Notes: generated by a model from the sequence alone, not told the origin. Positions 13,980 to 29,765 are shown, counted from the first letter of the stretch. The stretch: DNA of 64,000 nucleotides from Flaccisagitta enflata (GCA_965153355.1 OZ231126.1:26784001-26848000); one strand, 5' to 3'. A program made the numbers and translations.

Positions 13980-14935
13980 GTGTTTGTGCAACTCTTGCCT
14001 CATGTAACAAAGCATCGTTATTTGACATACTTTACCCGAATTTATTGAACCTTGATTTCATTTGTTCATTATTCAATCGTGATTTGATTTCTCTATCGCA
14101 AAAAGCTCTCTTTCCTGTATTGAGAAATCGATCAAATTGAGAAAAATCACTTCAAAATGAAAATGTCAATTATTTCAAAAAGAGTTAGGAATTTGATTTT
14201 TATAAATTTTGACGAAAGCCAAAAAAAAAGAAAGAAAATAGCTTGACAGAAAACGGGTTTGTTTCAAGAGGCTTATCCCTAACTTGGGCCCACTCGACGT
14301 CATTCACAAATCAAAAGGTTGTCAAATCGTTTCAAACATCGTCGGATTTTGTGGTCCAGTAAATTGTCCCTAAAATTCATTTCAGACAAAGTTTCTCATT
14401 CATCGCCAATACTATCAAATTTTTCGTAAAACCTATCACCGAAGCCTAAAATTTCTTTAACTATTTTTTTTTTGTCCAAATCAGTAGCAGTTTTTTTTTA
14501 GCAGTAGTCAACACTTTGTCCAAATCTTTACTTTTTTTTTGACAATTGTTATCGAGATTCTAGATTGCAGATTACTTATATTTTGAACAATGGGGCGTAA
14601 CTTCTTTTTGGTTTTGAAGAATCTGAAGAATCTTGAGTGTCACGATTACAAACTAATCTATTGTTAAAGATTACCAGTTTAAATCGAAACATGAGCTTTG
14701 CCGTATTTGCAGATTGTAGAAGTTTTTTTTTCATTTTAGTTAAAACAATCAATAGTTAAATGATATCCGTTTCAACAAGAAAATAGTCAAATGCTCACAA
14801 GCGACGTAGGTATAGAAAGTGAATGCGCAGGCCCAGGTCCACTCTGCGTAGGCAGGGGCAGTGATTAGGAACATTTGAGAGGAAATAGTGATGCAAAAAA
14901 CGCCCACAAACGCCAATTAAAAGCCGAGTGAACCG
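13980..14935. other. Intronic unique AT-rich stretch
   Basis: No gene or repeat was recognised. The sequence is AT-rich with T runs. Confidence 0.4.
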
Positions 14936-15127
14936 GGCCGGACAGAAGGAAGGACGTAAGGATCGACCGACCGACCGAAATTTGACTTACAAATATTCGA
15001 AGGAACAGAAGGTTAACTAGCTAAGTTGCTCCCTTGGGCGAAAGTCTCTGCAAATTGTCAAAAATGAAGCTGTTCAATCTGAATGACATAAACACAAACA
15101 CTAACAAGCACCGATCCACTTGAAGAG

Positions 15128-15320
<193 letters not shown>

Positions 15321-15518
15321 GAGAGAAAGCAAGAAAAAATGAGAACCGTTGAAGTAATTCAAAAGAGAATGAAATTTAAAAAAAAACAATTTAAACGAAA
15401 ACGGTTCGAAGCTGTAGCAGCGTTGGTCTCGTCGATACTGTACCGCCCAAGTTTCATGATGCAATTCATTTTCCATGATGAAATACCATGCAGCTGTGAA
15501 AGAGCGAGTTTTTCACGG

Positions 15519-16108
15519 GATTACAAGTGCATCAGCCAAAAAGACGTAACACGGGATGGGGATTACAATTACATCAGCCAATAAAACGTAACACAGGATT
15601 ACAATTGCATCAGCTAAAAAGATGTAACACGGAATTACTTTTGCATCGGTTAAAGAGACATGAGATGGGATTACAAGTGCATCAGCCAAAGAGATGTAAC
15701 ATGGGATTACAAGTGCATCGACCAAACAGACGTAACATGGGAATACAAGTGCATCGGCCAAAGAGATTACACAGGGTTACATGTGCATTGGGCAATGAGA
15801 CGTAACACGGGATTACAAGTGCATTGGCAAAAGAGATTACACAGGATGTCATGTGCATCACGCGAAAGGACGTAACACGGAATTACAAGTGCATTGTCAA
15901 AGGGACGTAAAACGGGATTACTAATGCATTAGGCAAAGGGATATACCACAGGATTACAAGTGCAACGGGCGATGAGATGCAACACGGGATTACAAGAGCA
16001 ACGGGTAAAGAGACGTAACACGGGATTACAAGAGCATTGGGCGATGAGATGTAATACGGGATTACAAGTGCATCGGCCAAAGAGACGTAACACGGGATTA
16101 CAAGTGAA
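15519..16108 (+). repeat. 36-bp minisatellite, about 16 units
   Basis: Units of about 36 bp follow the pattern ACACGGGATTACAAGTGCAT then CGGCCAAAGAGACGTA. They repeat head-to-tail with moderate divergence. The periodic frames on both strands (e.g. LVIPCYVSLADA repeats) are by-products of the repeat. Confidence 0.92.
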
Positions 16109-16282
16109 AAGAAGTGACCATAATTGCATAAAGTTTGATGCCAAGGGCCGATGAAGAGGATGAAGATGATGAGGAAGAGGATGAAGAGGATTTCTCGAGG
16201 CGAGAATCTCAACGTCATCGTCACCCTGGCAAAACACGATTTGCATAGATAGTCGCGATGGGATTGACACATGAAGGAATAG

Positions 16283-16468
<186 letters not shown>

Positions 16469-16479
16469 GACCAACAAAT

Positions 16480-18187
16480 GCCGCGAGATCACATTCAAAA
16501 GTTATGGATATCTGATAAGCACCGGATTTCAGTTGTGTGTGGGCCTTGGCCATGTGTCCTTTTTGAAAATTCGGTGACGGTTTTGCATGTCGCTGCTCTG
16601 CGTAAGCAGCAACTAACGTTATTAGACAGGCATGGAAAACCTTATAAGATATACCTTATCGAATTGTTGGTTAGCTGTTTCATAACTTAACTTATTATTC
16701 CCCTTATTTCTAAATTTCTAACCTCAAACTAGAGGCTTAGACTGTTTCATGCATCAGTTTTACACTTCCCATCCTGTCTGTCCAAGTGAAAATAACCGAA
16801 GACATTCAGCTCATAAGGAATTTAAAAGTAGTGCCTCCCTTCCCAAGATCCCAAACTCTGTACTCATTACATTACATGTGTTAAAAAAGAAAAGTGTCTT
16901 TGTGTGCGTTGTCCATTTGCGTTGTATTCGTTATATTCTTCTGACAGTGATCAAAGATACCTAAATTTTTAATGAATGATAGTAGATTACTCTCTAGTTT
17001 CTAACCGTTTTCTCGCCGCAAATATGCATTAACTATCACCAGCAACAGCCCTCCTCCCCCACCACTTGGACCCCATTAAAAAAGGGGTAAAGACCACCCA
17101 AAACAGAACACCAGATGATGTGAAACAAGAGAGAAAAGAATCACTTAACATTATGAATGTGAAATCGACGTTTCAATTTTGATGAATGGGACTATTTTTC
17201 TCAATTTGTTTTTAAATGGTTCCTATTTTTTTTCTCATGGGGGAAAATCAATGATCAGCCTGATTTATTACATCTGTCGATGGGGGAAAGAGATTGGGTA
17301 CAAAATGGGTAACATTGGGTCGCGTTCTCGCTGGGGTGGCCAAAAATGTCCAATACTATCAGAAAGCATTTACGAAATAATATGGGTTATATTCTATTAA
17401 AACCTAGTAAGCAAAAAAGCAGTTTAAGGGTGGGGGGTCGTTCTTGAGGGTAATCTCTGATTTAAAACAAAAAGTAATAGTTACTCCTCTATCGTTAACA
17501 TGGCAATTAAACAACCAATGACTTAAAAGTATGTACAAATCTTCATTTTCATCTTCGGAGGAATAGAAAGCCCTTCTTAGGCTGCGACCATGTACGCACT
17601 CCGCATATTTTCAACAACGATTGAGAAAAGACATGATGAAAATGGATTGGATTGTCATTTTGGGTGGCCTCTAAAGATGTCGGGAAACAGAATTCTAATC
17701 GAAATCAGTGCTATGGCATGGCAAATGATTAATATGACACTTTGATGTATGAAAGCATGAAGATAAAGCACGAGAGATCTTGAGTCAAAAATTCTTTCCA
17801 ATGAGGACTGTGAGTTTTGAGCCTTAGTGTTCAGAAGATCGAATTGAGTCTCTCCTCATTTCGTTTTTCATTGGTTGCAGTTAAGCACAGATTGCAGTTT
17901 TCAATTCTAACCCTCATGCATTGTCTTTTATTCGTCATCCAAAAAGAGGCAACATAGTCACACAGCAACCATATTTATTTTTGATTAAGATACAAAAAAA
18001 TGAAGAATAGATAAGAAAGAGCACAAAAAATTCATGGGAAAATGATCCCTTTCCCTGTTCAGCGAGATTGATACCAGTAAAGCAGGAATGGATCCGTCGA
18101 CAGCCCTGTAATTAGGTTACTGTTTGAATAAGATTGAGTCACTGAAATTATGGTAAAGTGAAAAAAAGAACAACTTAAATATTAGAA
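16480..18187. other. Intronic unique sequence, 1.7 kb
   Basis: One of the few long stretches of the Hox1 intron without arrays. No exon with convincing splice signals and no known RNA gene was recognised. If conserved between species it would be a candidate location for intronic enhancers. Confidence 0.4.
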
Positions 18188-18425
18188 GGGGCTCAACTTG
18201 GGCATAACAATGAAACATTATTTCCAAGCACTTTCCATGTTCCATTTGCATAATTTGAGCCCTCTCTCATTGGAAATTTAATACGGACTTGATCTAGGCA
18301 TTTCGTAATCAATGCTTCAGTTGTATAGAATAACTATGGAAGAAATTTTCTCTTAAATTTCAGCACTGTTTTCTATTCAACTACAGCATTGATTACGGAA
18401 TGCCCAAAATGAGCCCATTCTATTA
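18188..18425 (+). repeat. Interspersed repeat, copy 1 of a pair
   Basis: GGGCTCAACTTGGGCATAAC then CATTATTTCCAAGCACTTTC and TCTCATTGGAAATTTAATAC match, with divergence, the sequence at 43012-43240. Within the copy, GGCATTTCGTAATCAATGCT and AGCATTGATTACGGAATGCC are inverted, giving a small foldback. Confidence 0.75.
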
Positions 18426-18819
18426 AATATAGGTAATAAGCAGGTAAAATGATGTTGACTGACACTCGACCAAAGTCGTTTTAATTTGCGATAAGTAAAG
18501 GAGACTTTTTCGTAACGTCATGTTTGAAAAAAAAAAGGCAAGCCACAAAAAAAGACTAATGGACTTTTCGAAGTTACGTTGGTTCTCTTGTTGTTAATCG
18601 CTTGGAAACAAGATAAGGCGCGGAGATTAGCGCTGTTAGACTCAGAACCAGGCTTCCAACTCCTAACCCACTTGACAACGTGAAATTCCTTCTGTCGTGA
18701 GTGATTGCAGGAGACACGAGGGCTACGACCAGGTGATGTGTGACAAGATTAGGGTGACAAGTGAAATGTGTCGGGAGGTAGGGGTTGTGGCTCAAAAAAA
18801 CGGGGACTTTTCTTCTTCC

Positions 18820-19165
18820 TCTTCTTCCCGGTCTTATTTTTTTTTCTTAACCTTTTTCTTTTTCTCTTTCTCTTTCTTGTTTTCATTCTATTTTTCTTCT
18901 CCTTCTCCTTATTTCTTTTTGTTTTTCTGTTTTCTTTCTTTGTCTTTTTCTTTTTCTTTTTCTTTTTCTTTTTATTTTTCTTTTTCTTTTTCTTTTTCTT
19001 TTTCTTTTTCTTTTTCTTTTCTTTTTCTTTTTCTTTTTCTTTTTCTTTTTCTTTTTCGTTTTTTTTTTCTTTCTTTTTCTTTTTCTTTTTTTTTCTTTTT
19101 CTTTTCCTCTTTCTTCTTCTTTTTCTTTTTCTTTTTTTTTCTTTCTTTTTCTTTTTCTTTTCCTC
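18820..19165 (+). repeat. (CTTTTT)n pyrimidine tract
   Basis: Hexanucleotide CTTTTT/TTTTTC repeat with irregular margins. No coding potential. Confidence 0.95.
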
Positions 19166-19499
19166 CTTCTTCCTCTTGCACTTATCCTCTATCTGTCATT
19201 TCTCTGTGCTGTTTAAGTGAAACACGTATCATTATTTCTGTTTTAGTGGTGTTATCACCCGAATTATCTTCACCCTTGTGATTCCCCTTGAAACTGACAC
19301 TCATTTCCGATGAAAAATGATTTCTGTTTCGCGTTGGGTTAAAAATGGTTGAAAACTCGGTTCTCTCTCGTTATTATTTCGATCTCGTTTTCACAATCTT
19401 CGTTTTCAAGTAATTAATCAATTTTGCCGTCAACATCGTTCTCGAAAAAAGATTCGTCAGTCCGGTCACCCAGGATGACCACCCGGGATGTAAGACGAA

Positions 19500-20420
19500 G
19501 AACGCGAGAGACATGGACGTGATAGAGACGCGTTGTAGATGCGACAGTGATGCGTTATGGAGGCGACAGGGATTCATCATAGATGTGACAGGGATGCGGT
19601 ATAGATGTAAATGCAACGCGTCATAGATGCGACAGGGATACATCATGGATGTGACAGTTATGCGTTATGGATGCATCATGGATGCGTTATGGATGCGATA
19701 GGGATTCATAGATGTGATAGGGATGCGTCGAAAATGTAAATGGAACGCGTCATGCATGCGGCAGGGATGTGTCATAGATGGGATGAGACATGTCATAGAT
19801 GCAACGGGGATGCATCATAGATGTTAATGGAATGTGTCATAGATGTAACTGGGATGTGTCATAGATATAGATGCAATGGGGATGCATCATGTATGCGACA
19901 GAGACGCGTCATAGATGTGACAGTTATGCATTACGGATGCAGCAGGGATGTGTCATAGATGTAAATGGGATGTGTCATACATAGATATAGATGCAATGGG
20001 GATGCATCATGTATGCGACAGGGACGCGTCATAGATGTGACAGTTATGCATTACGGATGCAGCAGGGATGTGTCATAGATGTGAATGGGATGTGTCATAG
20101 CTATAGATGCAATGGGGATGCATCATGTATGCGACAGGGACGCGTCATAGATGTGACAGTTATGCATTACGGATGCAGCAGGGATGTGTCATAGATGTGA
20201 ATGGGATGTGTCATAGATATAGATGCAATGGGGATGCATCATGTATGCGACAGGGACACGTCATAGATGTGACAGTTATGCATTACAGATGCAGCAGGGA
20301 TGTGTCATAGATGAGAATGGAACACACCATAGATGGGGCGGCGATGTGACATGCATGCGACAGGGATGTGACATGGATACGACAGGGATGTGACATGGAT
20401 GCATTATAGGGGCAGCAGGA
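19500..20420 (+). repeat. GATG-type minisatellite with 116-bp higher-order unit
   Basis: Degenerate short units of about 19-21 bp (CATAGATGTGACAGGGATGC type) fill the stretch. Between about 19875 and 20310 they are organised into a 116-bp higher-order repeat: the block beginning ATGCAATGGGGATGCATCAT recurs at 19991, 20107 and about 20223 almost unchanged. Confidence 0.9.
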
Positions 20421-20958
20421 TCGCGACCAGTGTGTTAAAGGAAAGCGTAAAGCATGCTACAGGGACACAACAAGGACTCTACAGAGACGGACCAGAAACA
20501 TGCCAGTAGTGCCAGAGACATCTGTCAGTAATGTGGCAGGAATGCGACAGCGACGTGATTGAAACGCATTGAAATGCATCATGGATGAAAATGAGACGCA
20601 ACAGCAACGCCAGAGGTTTCAAGGTTATTGCAGATTAAGAGAAATGACGCAGTAATTACGTTTACAAAGCACAGCAAGGCAGGCAGGCAGCGGCCTCTAG
20701 CCTAGTCTAGGCTCGTAAGTAGAAAAACCTCCGAGGCCCAAAAATACATATGGGTCACCTTCTTTGGGGCTCTCGGACTTGAAGCCACGATCAACAATGG
20801 ACTCGAGCTTGAAGCTCCACAATTTTTTTTCAGCCACAGCCTGATTAGACTAACAAGACAATCTGGAGCTGTATATGCCAAGGGACTCATCTTCGTAGAC
20901 ACAAAACAACCTTTTTTTTTCAGGTTGCCACAGTCCTGACATGAAAGGTTGGGCTTGA

Positions 20959-20960
<2 letters not shown>

Positions 20961-21017
<57 letters not shown>
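20961..21017 (+). repeat. (CT)n microsatellite
   Basis: Short CT array in the Hox1 intron. Confidence 0.95.
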
Positions 21018-21019
<2 letters not shown>

Positions 21020-21127
21020 TTTTTTTGTGTTTAAACTTCTCATCAGCGATTCCGTTTTCTTCTTATCTCAAAGCAGCAAAAGTTGATGGGTAAAGACTTT
21101 TTTGAATTCATGTATGGAAAGAGGAGC

Positions 21128-21340
<213 letters not shown>

Positions 21341-21659
21341 AATACTGTAATAGCCATGAAATTAGGCGGTGGACTGGGGAGAAGGGACTGAGGAAAGAAT
21401 GTACGCGTACGGAGTTCATGAGAAACAACGAAAGGTGTTTTGTATTTAAAGCGAGGCACATTATCGCAATGAGAGCATGTTTTGAACGTGAATTCATAAT
21501 TATGAATGAATTGAGAATGCAAGCTGATGATTTTGGTCATGAATGACGCAGTAAATTGTGAAAAATTGTATATTGGATGGAGAGTTGGTCATTTCTCATT
21601 TCCTCCATCTTACTTGCCTCCCGACAGGAATTCTTTCACAGGTTCACTCATTCGTTATT

Positions 21660-22440
<781 letters not shown>

Positions 22441-23149
22441 TTTCATATTCTTTTGTGATGTATTGAATACTGAAACCATTCTATCATTCTTCACAACAGA
22501 TTTTATCTCTTTCGTATGTGACTTTTCAAAAATTGATGATCATTGATTGATAACTTTGTCCTTGAGACCGCCAACGAACATTTGTCTTACATTCATTCGT
22601 TGGTGGCTTTATTTTCATTTTAGGGAATAATCCCTTTGTATCTATCATCGGACAAAACTTTCGATAACTCAATTTGCGCTTAATCCGTTTACATTTCGTC
22701 ATCGGACCTCGAACCAACAAGTGTGACTTTCTTCTTTTTTTGTCTTTTTTTTCAATATTTGCTCTTTCAGTTTCTTATGAAAACACTCTTTTCTCCATTA
22801 TTCTTCGTAATTTCCTTGCTTTTCCTTAATTCCATTCTTCTCTTCTCGCGTTCTCTTTTTTTTCTTCAGTTGTTCACCCTCTAAAATGGGATTAAGGGGG
22901 TGGAGCCTGGCTTCCGTTCCTTGTCAACTCGCGAGAGTCCACAGTAAATAAATTAAGTCAATTTAATCGAATTTAAAAGCAGTAAGTTAAACTGGCGACG
23001 CGCGGCGGCGATGGATAGGAGGAAAATGAAGAGGAGCAAGAGGTGGAAGAGGAGGAAAAGAGGCGGCATCGGAGAAGGATAATCCCCAGTTTATCCCGGC
23101 TTTATCCCACTTTTAGACACTATAGGTCAGTCAGCCGTGTTATTTTAGG
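22441..23149. other. Intronic unique sequence
   Basis: No gene was seen. The stretch contains a PBX-HOX type site (see separate entry) and a GC-rich segment near 22995-23110 before the GAA tract. Confidence 0.4.
22544..22553 (+). promoter_or_regulatory. Candidate PBX/EXD-HOX site TGATTGATAA
   Basis: TGATTGAT is the core bound by PBX/Extradenticle with anterior Hox proteins, and labial/Hox1 genes are known to autoregulate through such sites. Here it lies in the Hox1 intron in unique sequence, next to TTGATGATCA. A 10-bp match is expected by chance in a window of this size, so this is only a candidate. Confidence 0.25.
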
Positions 23150-23750
23150 CAATGAGAGAGGTAAATGAAAAGGAAGGAGGAAAAAGAGTAAGGAAGAAGG
23201 GAGAAAGGAGGAGAAGAAGAATATTAAAGAAGAAAGGAAGGAGAAAAGGAAAGAGAAAAAGAAAAATAAAAAGAAGAAGAAGGAGAAGAAAGGAAGGAGA
23301 AAAAGAAGGAGAAAAAGAAAAAGAAAAAGAAAAAGAAAAAGAAGGAGAGGAAGAGGAGGAAGAATAAGAGGAAGAAGAAGAAGAAAAAGAAGAAAAAGAA
23401 GAAGAAGAAGAAAAAGAAAAAAGAAAAAGAAGAAGAAGAAGAAGAAGACGAAGAAGAAGAAGAAGAAGAAGAAGAAGAAGACGAAGACGAAGACGAAGAC
23501 GAAGGCGAAGACGAGGTAGTAGAAGAAGAAGAAGAAGAAGAAGAAGAAGAAGAAGAAGAAGAAGAAGAAGAAGAAGAAGAAGAAGAAGAAGAAGAAGATT
23601 AAGAAGGAGAAGGAGAAGAAGAAGAAGAAAACGCAGGAGAAGGAGGAGGAGAAGAAGGAGAAGAAGAAGAAGGAGAAGGAGAAGGATAAGAGGAAGTGAA
23701 AGAAGAAGAAAAGAAAAAAGAAAATAAGGAGAAAGGGAGGAGACGCGTTA
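23150..23750 (+). repeat. (GAA)n purine tract, about 600 bp
   Basis: GAA/AAGAAG/GGAGAA repeats with an inner GACGAA patch. It is reverse-complementary in type to the TTC tracts at 12.8-13.5 and 29.95-30.4 kb of the same intron. Confidence 0.97.
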
Positions 23751-23904
23751 AACACCAAAGTTGAGCTTAGTTTAAATTTTGAGTTATGTTTGCATTGAAA
23801 GATAATATATCGAGATTATAAGATGTCTTCGTCATTGTGTCAGAGTTACCGAATTCATTCCAACATACCTGGTTACAACCATTGTGGCTCGTCATCAATG
23901 TCAC

Positions 23905-24008
23905 TATTGTCATCATTGTCACCGTTGTTACGATTGTCATCATTGTCACTGTTGTTACGATTGTCATCATTATCACCGTTGTCGCCATTGTCATCATCGC
24001 GATTGTGA
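23905..24008 (+). repeat. 27-bp minisatellite, about 3.5 units
   Basis: ATTGTCATCATTGTCACCGT followed by TGTTACG repeats in tandem with few substitutions. Confidence 0.8.
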
Positions 24009-24232
24009 CTGACATTTGAGAGGCTCAAAAACCTCTCGAAATGCCGCCGTATTCATTTTTTCAGCTTCTATTGTTTTTAGTTCCTATTCATCTCATTGAC
24101 TTTTGTCGCTAAAATCTTGAAAAAGGAGAAAAATTGTCTTTTAAGTTTTGGTTGTTACTTTGTTAATCTTTTCCCCTCATTTCCTCCAAAACCCTTTCTT
24201 TTGAATGTATTCTTTATAAGTGCAAAACGCCA

Positions 24233-24234
24233 TT

Positions 24235-24285
<51 letters not shown>

Positions 24286-24289
24286 ACCC

Positions 24290-24329
<40 letters not shown>

Positions 24330-24330
24330 C
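24233..24330 (+). repeat. (CT)n microsatellite
   Basis: CT repeat interrupted once by TACACCCCG. It is followed at 24336-24500 by a (TCCG)n-family element (GTCGGTCCGTCGGTTGG ... GCGACTAGGGTAGCC ... GGCCTTGTTT). Confidence 0.95.
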
Positions 24331-24713
24331 TCCTATGTCGGTCCGTCGGTTGGTTGGTCGGTCGGTCGGTCCTATTTTTACTTATCGGCGTCTTTGAGCT
24401 TTTTGAGCATACGGCTCCTGCCCAGATGCCCTTGTGACCTTCTTCCGCAATACTCCTGCCCACCCGCACGCGACTAGGGTAGCCGTGTAAATGGCCTTGT
24501 TTTTTTTCTGGCTCGTTCCTTCTTCGTAATTTTAGCTGCTGTCAAACGTAATTAACTGAAAAGGGAAGAGAAAGAGAAATACAAAGAAGAAGGAAAGCTA
24601 AAGTAAGCAACAATGAAATTCCACGCAAGAAAGAAAAAGGACCAGGAATTAGAAAAAAACCGAATCTATACTCTATAGTGGTGTCATACAGTTGAACCTC
24701 GCTTTAAGATTAT

Positions 24714-25686
<973 letters not shown>

Positions 25687-25689
25687 ACC

Positions 25690-26520
<831 letters not shown>

Positions 26521-27336
26521 TTTTATGTTCCGAAAACATTAAACAGTACCATCTATCTATTTATTGCAAATGGAAGTCAACTTGGATGGTTATTTCGCAT
26601 CTTTTAGCGTGATAAAGGAGGCTAACAATATATCGTCGCGAATGGGGGGAAAGGACGGAAATGCGGGTTTTTACCCTTTTCAACTTGAGCAATACGGATC
26701 GAGTCAGCTACTAGTGAAACTTGATTCTTTACACTTAAGGAGGCGAAGAGTGAGAATCTAAAAAAGTTAAGATCCAGTAACAGAGGAACGCTTCATTGGA
26801 CATGAGAAATAAAGTACGTGGGACCGAAATAGTATCATCATTTGCATATCGCAGTCGTGATATCTTTCCGTTCGCTCTCACTTTATAAGAGGTAGGAAGG
26901 TAGAATTCATTTCTCACTGCGCTTAAAAAACAAAATCAGTTGAATAGAAAATGCATTTAGAAATGATGATATTCATTCGTGATGATTGAATTTACTACGC
27001 TAAATCATTAGGGTATAATGTGTTTCCCTATCTTCAATCATTTATGAGACATGAGGAAGCTGTTAGGGTGGAATGTTATGTGCCGTATCAACGCGGCGAA
27101 GTTTCTCTCGACCGAGACTGGCAGCCCACGCGCTGGTTCGACGTGACGATCAGTGGGCCTCGGCCCGCTCGCACTCTCTCTTTAAGTATGCTGACTGGGC
27201 ATCTCTGAGCGCCATCTTGGTAGCATTTTTTTTATATGGGTCCAAATGGCGGTGAGGAGGTGCCGCAAATTGCGTAAAAGAGGAGTAAAAGACATACAGA
27301 CGGACGATTCAACTGAAACGGTGGGTAGCAACACCT
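26521..27336. other. Unique intronic segment with GC-rich CpG-bearing patch
   Basis: No spliced exon could be demonstrated. At 27080-27260 the composition changes to GC-rich sequence with many CpG dinucleotides, including GCGCCATCTTGG at about 27210 (YY1-like CCATCTTG) and AAATGGCGG nearby. It could be a promoter or regulatory island or an old transposon end. Confidence 0.35.
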
Positions 27337-27512
27337 AGTGTGCCAACATTTGAGATCATCTTTAGTCGGGGACAAGCGATTCTATAAGAGGCTGTGTCCG
27401 TCCGTTTGTCCGTCCGGGGTCACCGAGTTAAAAAAAAAAGCGAAAACGCGCATTTCCGTCGCTGCCCACCCGTCCGCGACTGGTATTGGCCGTGTTTCTG
27501 GCCTTGTTTTTT
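27337..27512 (+). repeat. (TCCG)n-family element
   Basis: GCGATTCTATAAGAGGCTGT then GTCCGTCCGTTTGTCCGTCC, with a tail of CACCCGTCCGCGACTGGTAT and GGCCGTGTTTCTGGCCTTGT. This is a typical family member. Confidence 0.75.
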
Positions 27513-27545
27513 CTTTTCCCCATCTCGTCTTCCTTCTTCCTTTTT

Positions 27546-27969
27546 GGGCAGCGGCCCCAAAGGGCCGATGTCCTGTAGGACACAGGGGTGAAATTCCAGA
27601 CGTCCGTACGTCCGTCCGTACGTCCCCCTCCCCCGAGGCTACTCGGGCCCCTCTTGGACCTCAAATAAGCCCTCTCAGGCCTCAAATCAGCCCTCTCGGG
27701 CCCCAAATCAGCCCTTTCAGACCCCAAATCAACCCTCTCACACCTCAAATTAGCCCTCTCAGGCCCCTGATCAGCCCTCTCAGATCAAAAATTAACCCTT
27801 TCATATCAGAAATCAACCCTCTGAGGTCCAAAATGAGCTCTCAGGCCCAAAATCAGCCCCTTCAACCCCCTGCTCCACGGAATCAAATGCCTTCAAATGT
27901 GGCCCCTCAGGACGTCTGAAAATTCACCCCTGTGTCCTACTGGACATCGGCCCTTTGGGGCCGCTGCCC
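27546..27969. mobile_element. Foldback element 'B' with tandem-repeat core
   Basis: Left end GGGCAGCGGCCCCAAAGGGC; right end the complement GCCCTTTGGGGCCGCTGCCC. The interior consists of CCTCAAATCAGCCCTCTCAG-type units of about 20 bp. It is the closest relative of element A and carries the same right flank (AGCAGGGCATCGGGTACCGC) at 28007. No protein is encoded. Confidence 0.88.
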
Positions 27970-28244
27970 TGCTCTCACCTCACTCTTTCAGCTGATCGCT
28001 CCAAGCAGGGCATCGGGTACCGCTGACCATGTGCGATCCTTGGATGACTAGTTTAAAATACCGTGTGTCTCTAGGTCCGTCCGTGCGAAGGTCAGTCCGT
28101 TGGTCAATTATGTAGTTTTTGGATGGTGAAAAAACGGCTGAAATAGGGATATTTGAGAATTATTGCCCCTGCCCAGTGCCCAACTGTGGGCGACTGCTTA
28201 TTGGCAGTGTATACTCTATCATCTTCTGTTCTAGAGGCAACGTT

Positions 28245-28345
28245 CTTCCGTCCGTCGGTATTGCTTGGGTTGAAAACTGCCCTGCTCCTGTCCAGTTTCC
28301 ACCCGTCCGCGACTGATATTGGCCGGGTATCTCCCTTTGTTCATG
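28245..28345 (+). repeat. (TCCG)n-family fragment
   Basis: CCGTCCGTCGGTATTGCTTG through TTTCCACCCGTCCGCGACTG and ATATTGGCCGGGTATC. It is a truncated member; a second fragment (CCGTCCGTGCGAAGG) lies at 28076-28110. Confidence 0.6.
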
Positions 28346-28492
28346 TTATAATATTTCTTTTCTCAAAGACGACATTGCAGAGTCAACCAAGTATGAATGA
28401 CCAACTGAGTTTAAACCAACCAAGTATGAATGCTTTTTCTCTTTTGTTTCGTGCAATCTCCCTTTTCTTTTTAAACTTTTTTTTTCTTGACT

Positions 28493-28526
28493 CTTTCTCT
28501 CTCTCTCTTTCTCTTTCTCTTTCTCT

Positions 28527-28606
<80 letters not shown>

Positions 28607-28698
28607 CTGGCGGGCTGGAGGGCCGATGGCAACGGGAGTCAAAAATGGTCGTGAACTCCCGTGGAAACTCGCAGCATGAGACCCTTCCGCTGGAAGAG

Positions 28699-28746
<48 letters not shown>

Positions 28747-28985
28747 GAGAGACAGACAGACAGACAGAGACAGAGAGAGAAATAGAGAAACAGAGAAACA
28801 GAGACAGAGAAAGTAGAGAAAGAAAGAAAAGATAGAGAAAGGGAGTCAAACAGACAGACAGAAAGAAAGAAAAGAAAGAAAGAAAAGAAAGAAAGAAAGA
28901 AAGAAAAAGAAAAAGAAAGAAAGAAGAAGAAGAGAAAGAAAGAAAGAAAGAAAGAAAATTAGAAAGAAAATTAGAAAGAAGGGGA
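28493..28985 (+). repeat. CT array and mixed GA/GACA/GAAA purine array
   Basis: (CTTT)n and (CT)n run to about 28604. After about 90 bp of unique sequence come (GA)n, (GACA)n and (GAAA)n to about 28980. The two complementary arrays lie within 500 bp, so the transcript can fold back locally. Confidence 0.92.
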
Positions 28986-29084
28986 GAGAATGAGCCGGCG
29001 TTTCTGCCGTCGGCTCTTCAACGCTGTCGGCGGTCCACAATTCAAAGAAATAAAAAGCAAAACAAAAAAAAATCAAAAGAAAAG

Positions 29085-29765
29085 AGAAAAGTCAAGAAAG
29101 ATAAAGGGAAAGAAAAGAGAGGACAAATAGAATTGCATTGATTGTCGGCCATCTTGTATTTCTTTTTTCACGCTGAGTTGAGTTTTCATTGATGACTTCC
29201 AATAATCCTCATTCAACAACAACAACAACAGCTATGATCCTTCACTCACACACATAGAAATCCCCGATCCGTAACCGTAAAAGTTTGATTTGTTGAATAA
29301 TGAATCAGTACATTGCTTAATCTTATTGCAGTTAGGAATGAAGTGGAGTCGCGCAATTTTGATTTGTATGTTTACAGTTCTAAATTAGTGTTGTTTTTGT
29401 TTCTATCAGTGATGATTTTGACAAATGAGCAATTGTTTAACATTTTCCACATAAGAGTACATCTCAGAGTATGACCACTACTCCATAAATGACCATACAT
29501 TAGAAATCCAGCCTGATTACGTCCATGGATTTAGGATGACAGCCATCACTGACGAACAATCATGTCATGACATTCATGAACTTATCGTTATTCCAAATAT
29601 TGATGAAATAATAACTAGTACTACTGAAAACGACGTCAGAAACGCAGTACAGGACTGAAAAAGATGAAAGACACTGAACAATGAATTTCTCGTCATGGGA
29701 AGAACTTTCTCCGCCATGACTACAGATCTTATTCAAACTTTTTTTTTCTTTCTCCTATTCTCTCC
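29085..29765. other. Intronic unique AT-rich sequence
   Basis: Contains a short (CAA)n near 29217-29232. No gene was seen. Confidence 0.4.

Noticed and set aside
15519-16108. CRISPR-like array (regular spaced repeats)
   Set aside because: The units abut without unique spacers and the context is eukaryotic; it is a minisatellite.
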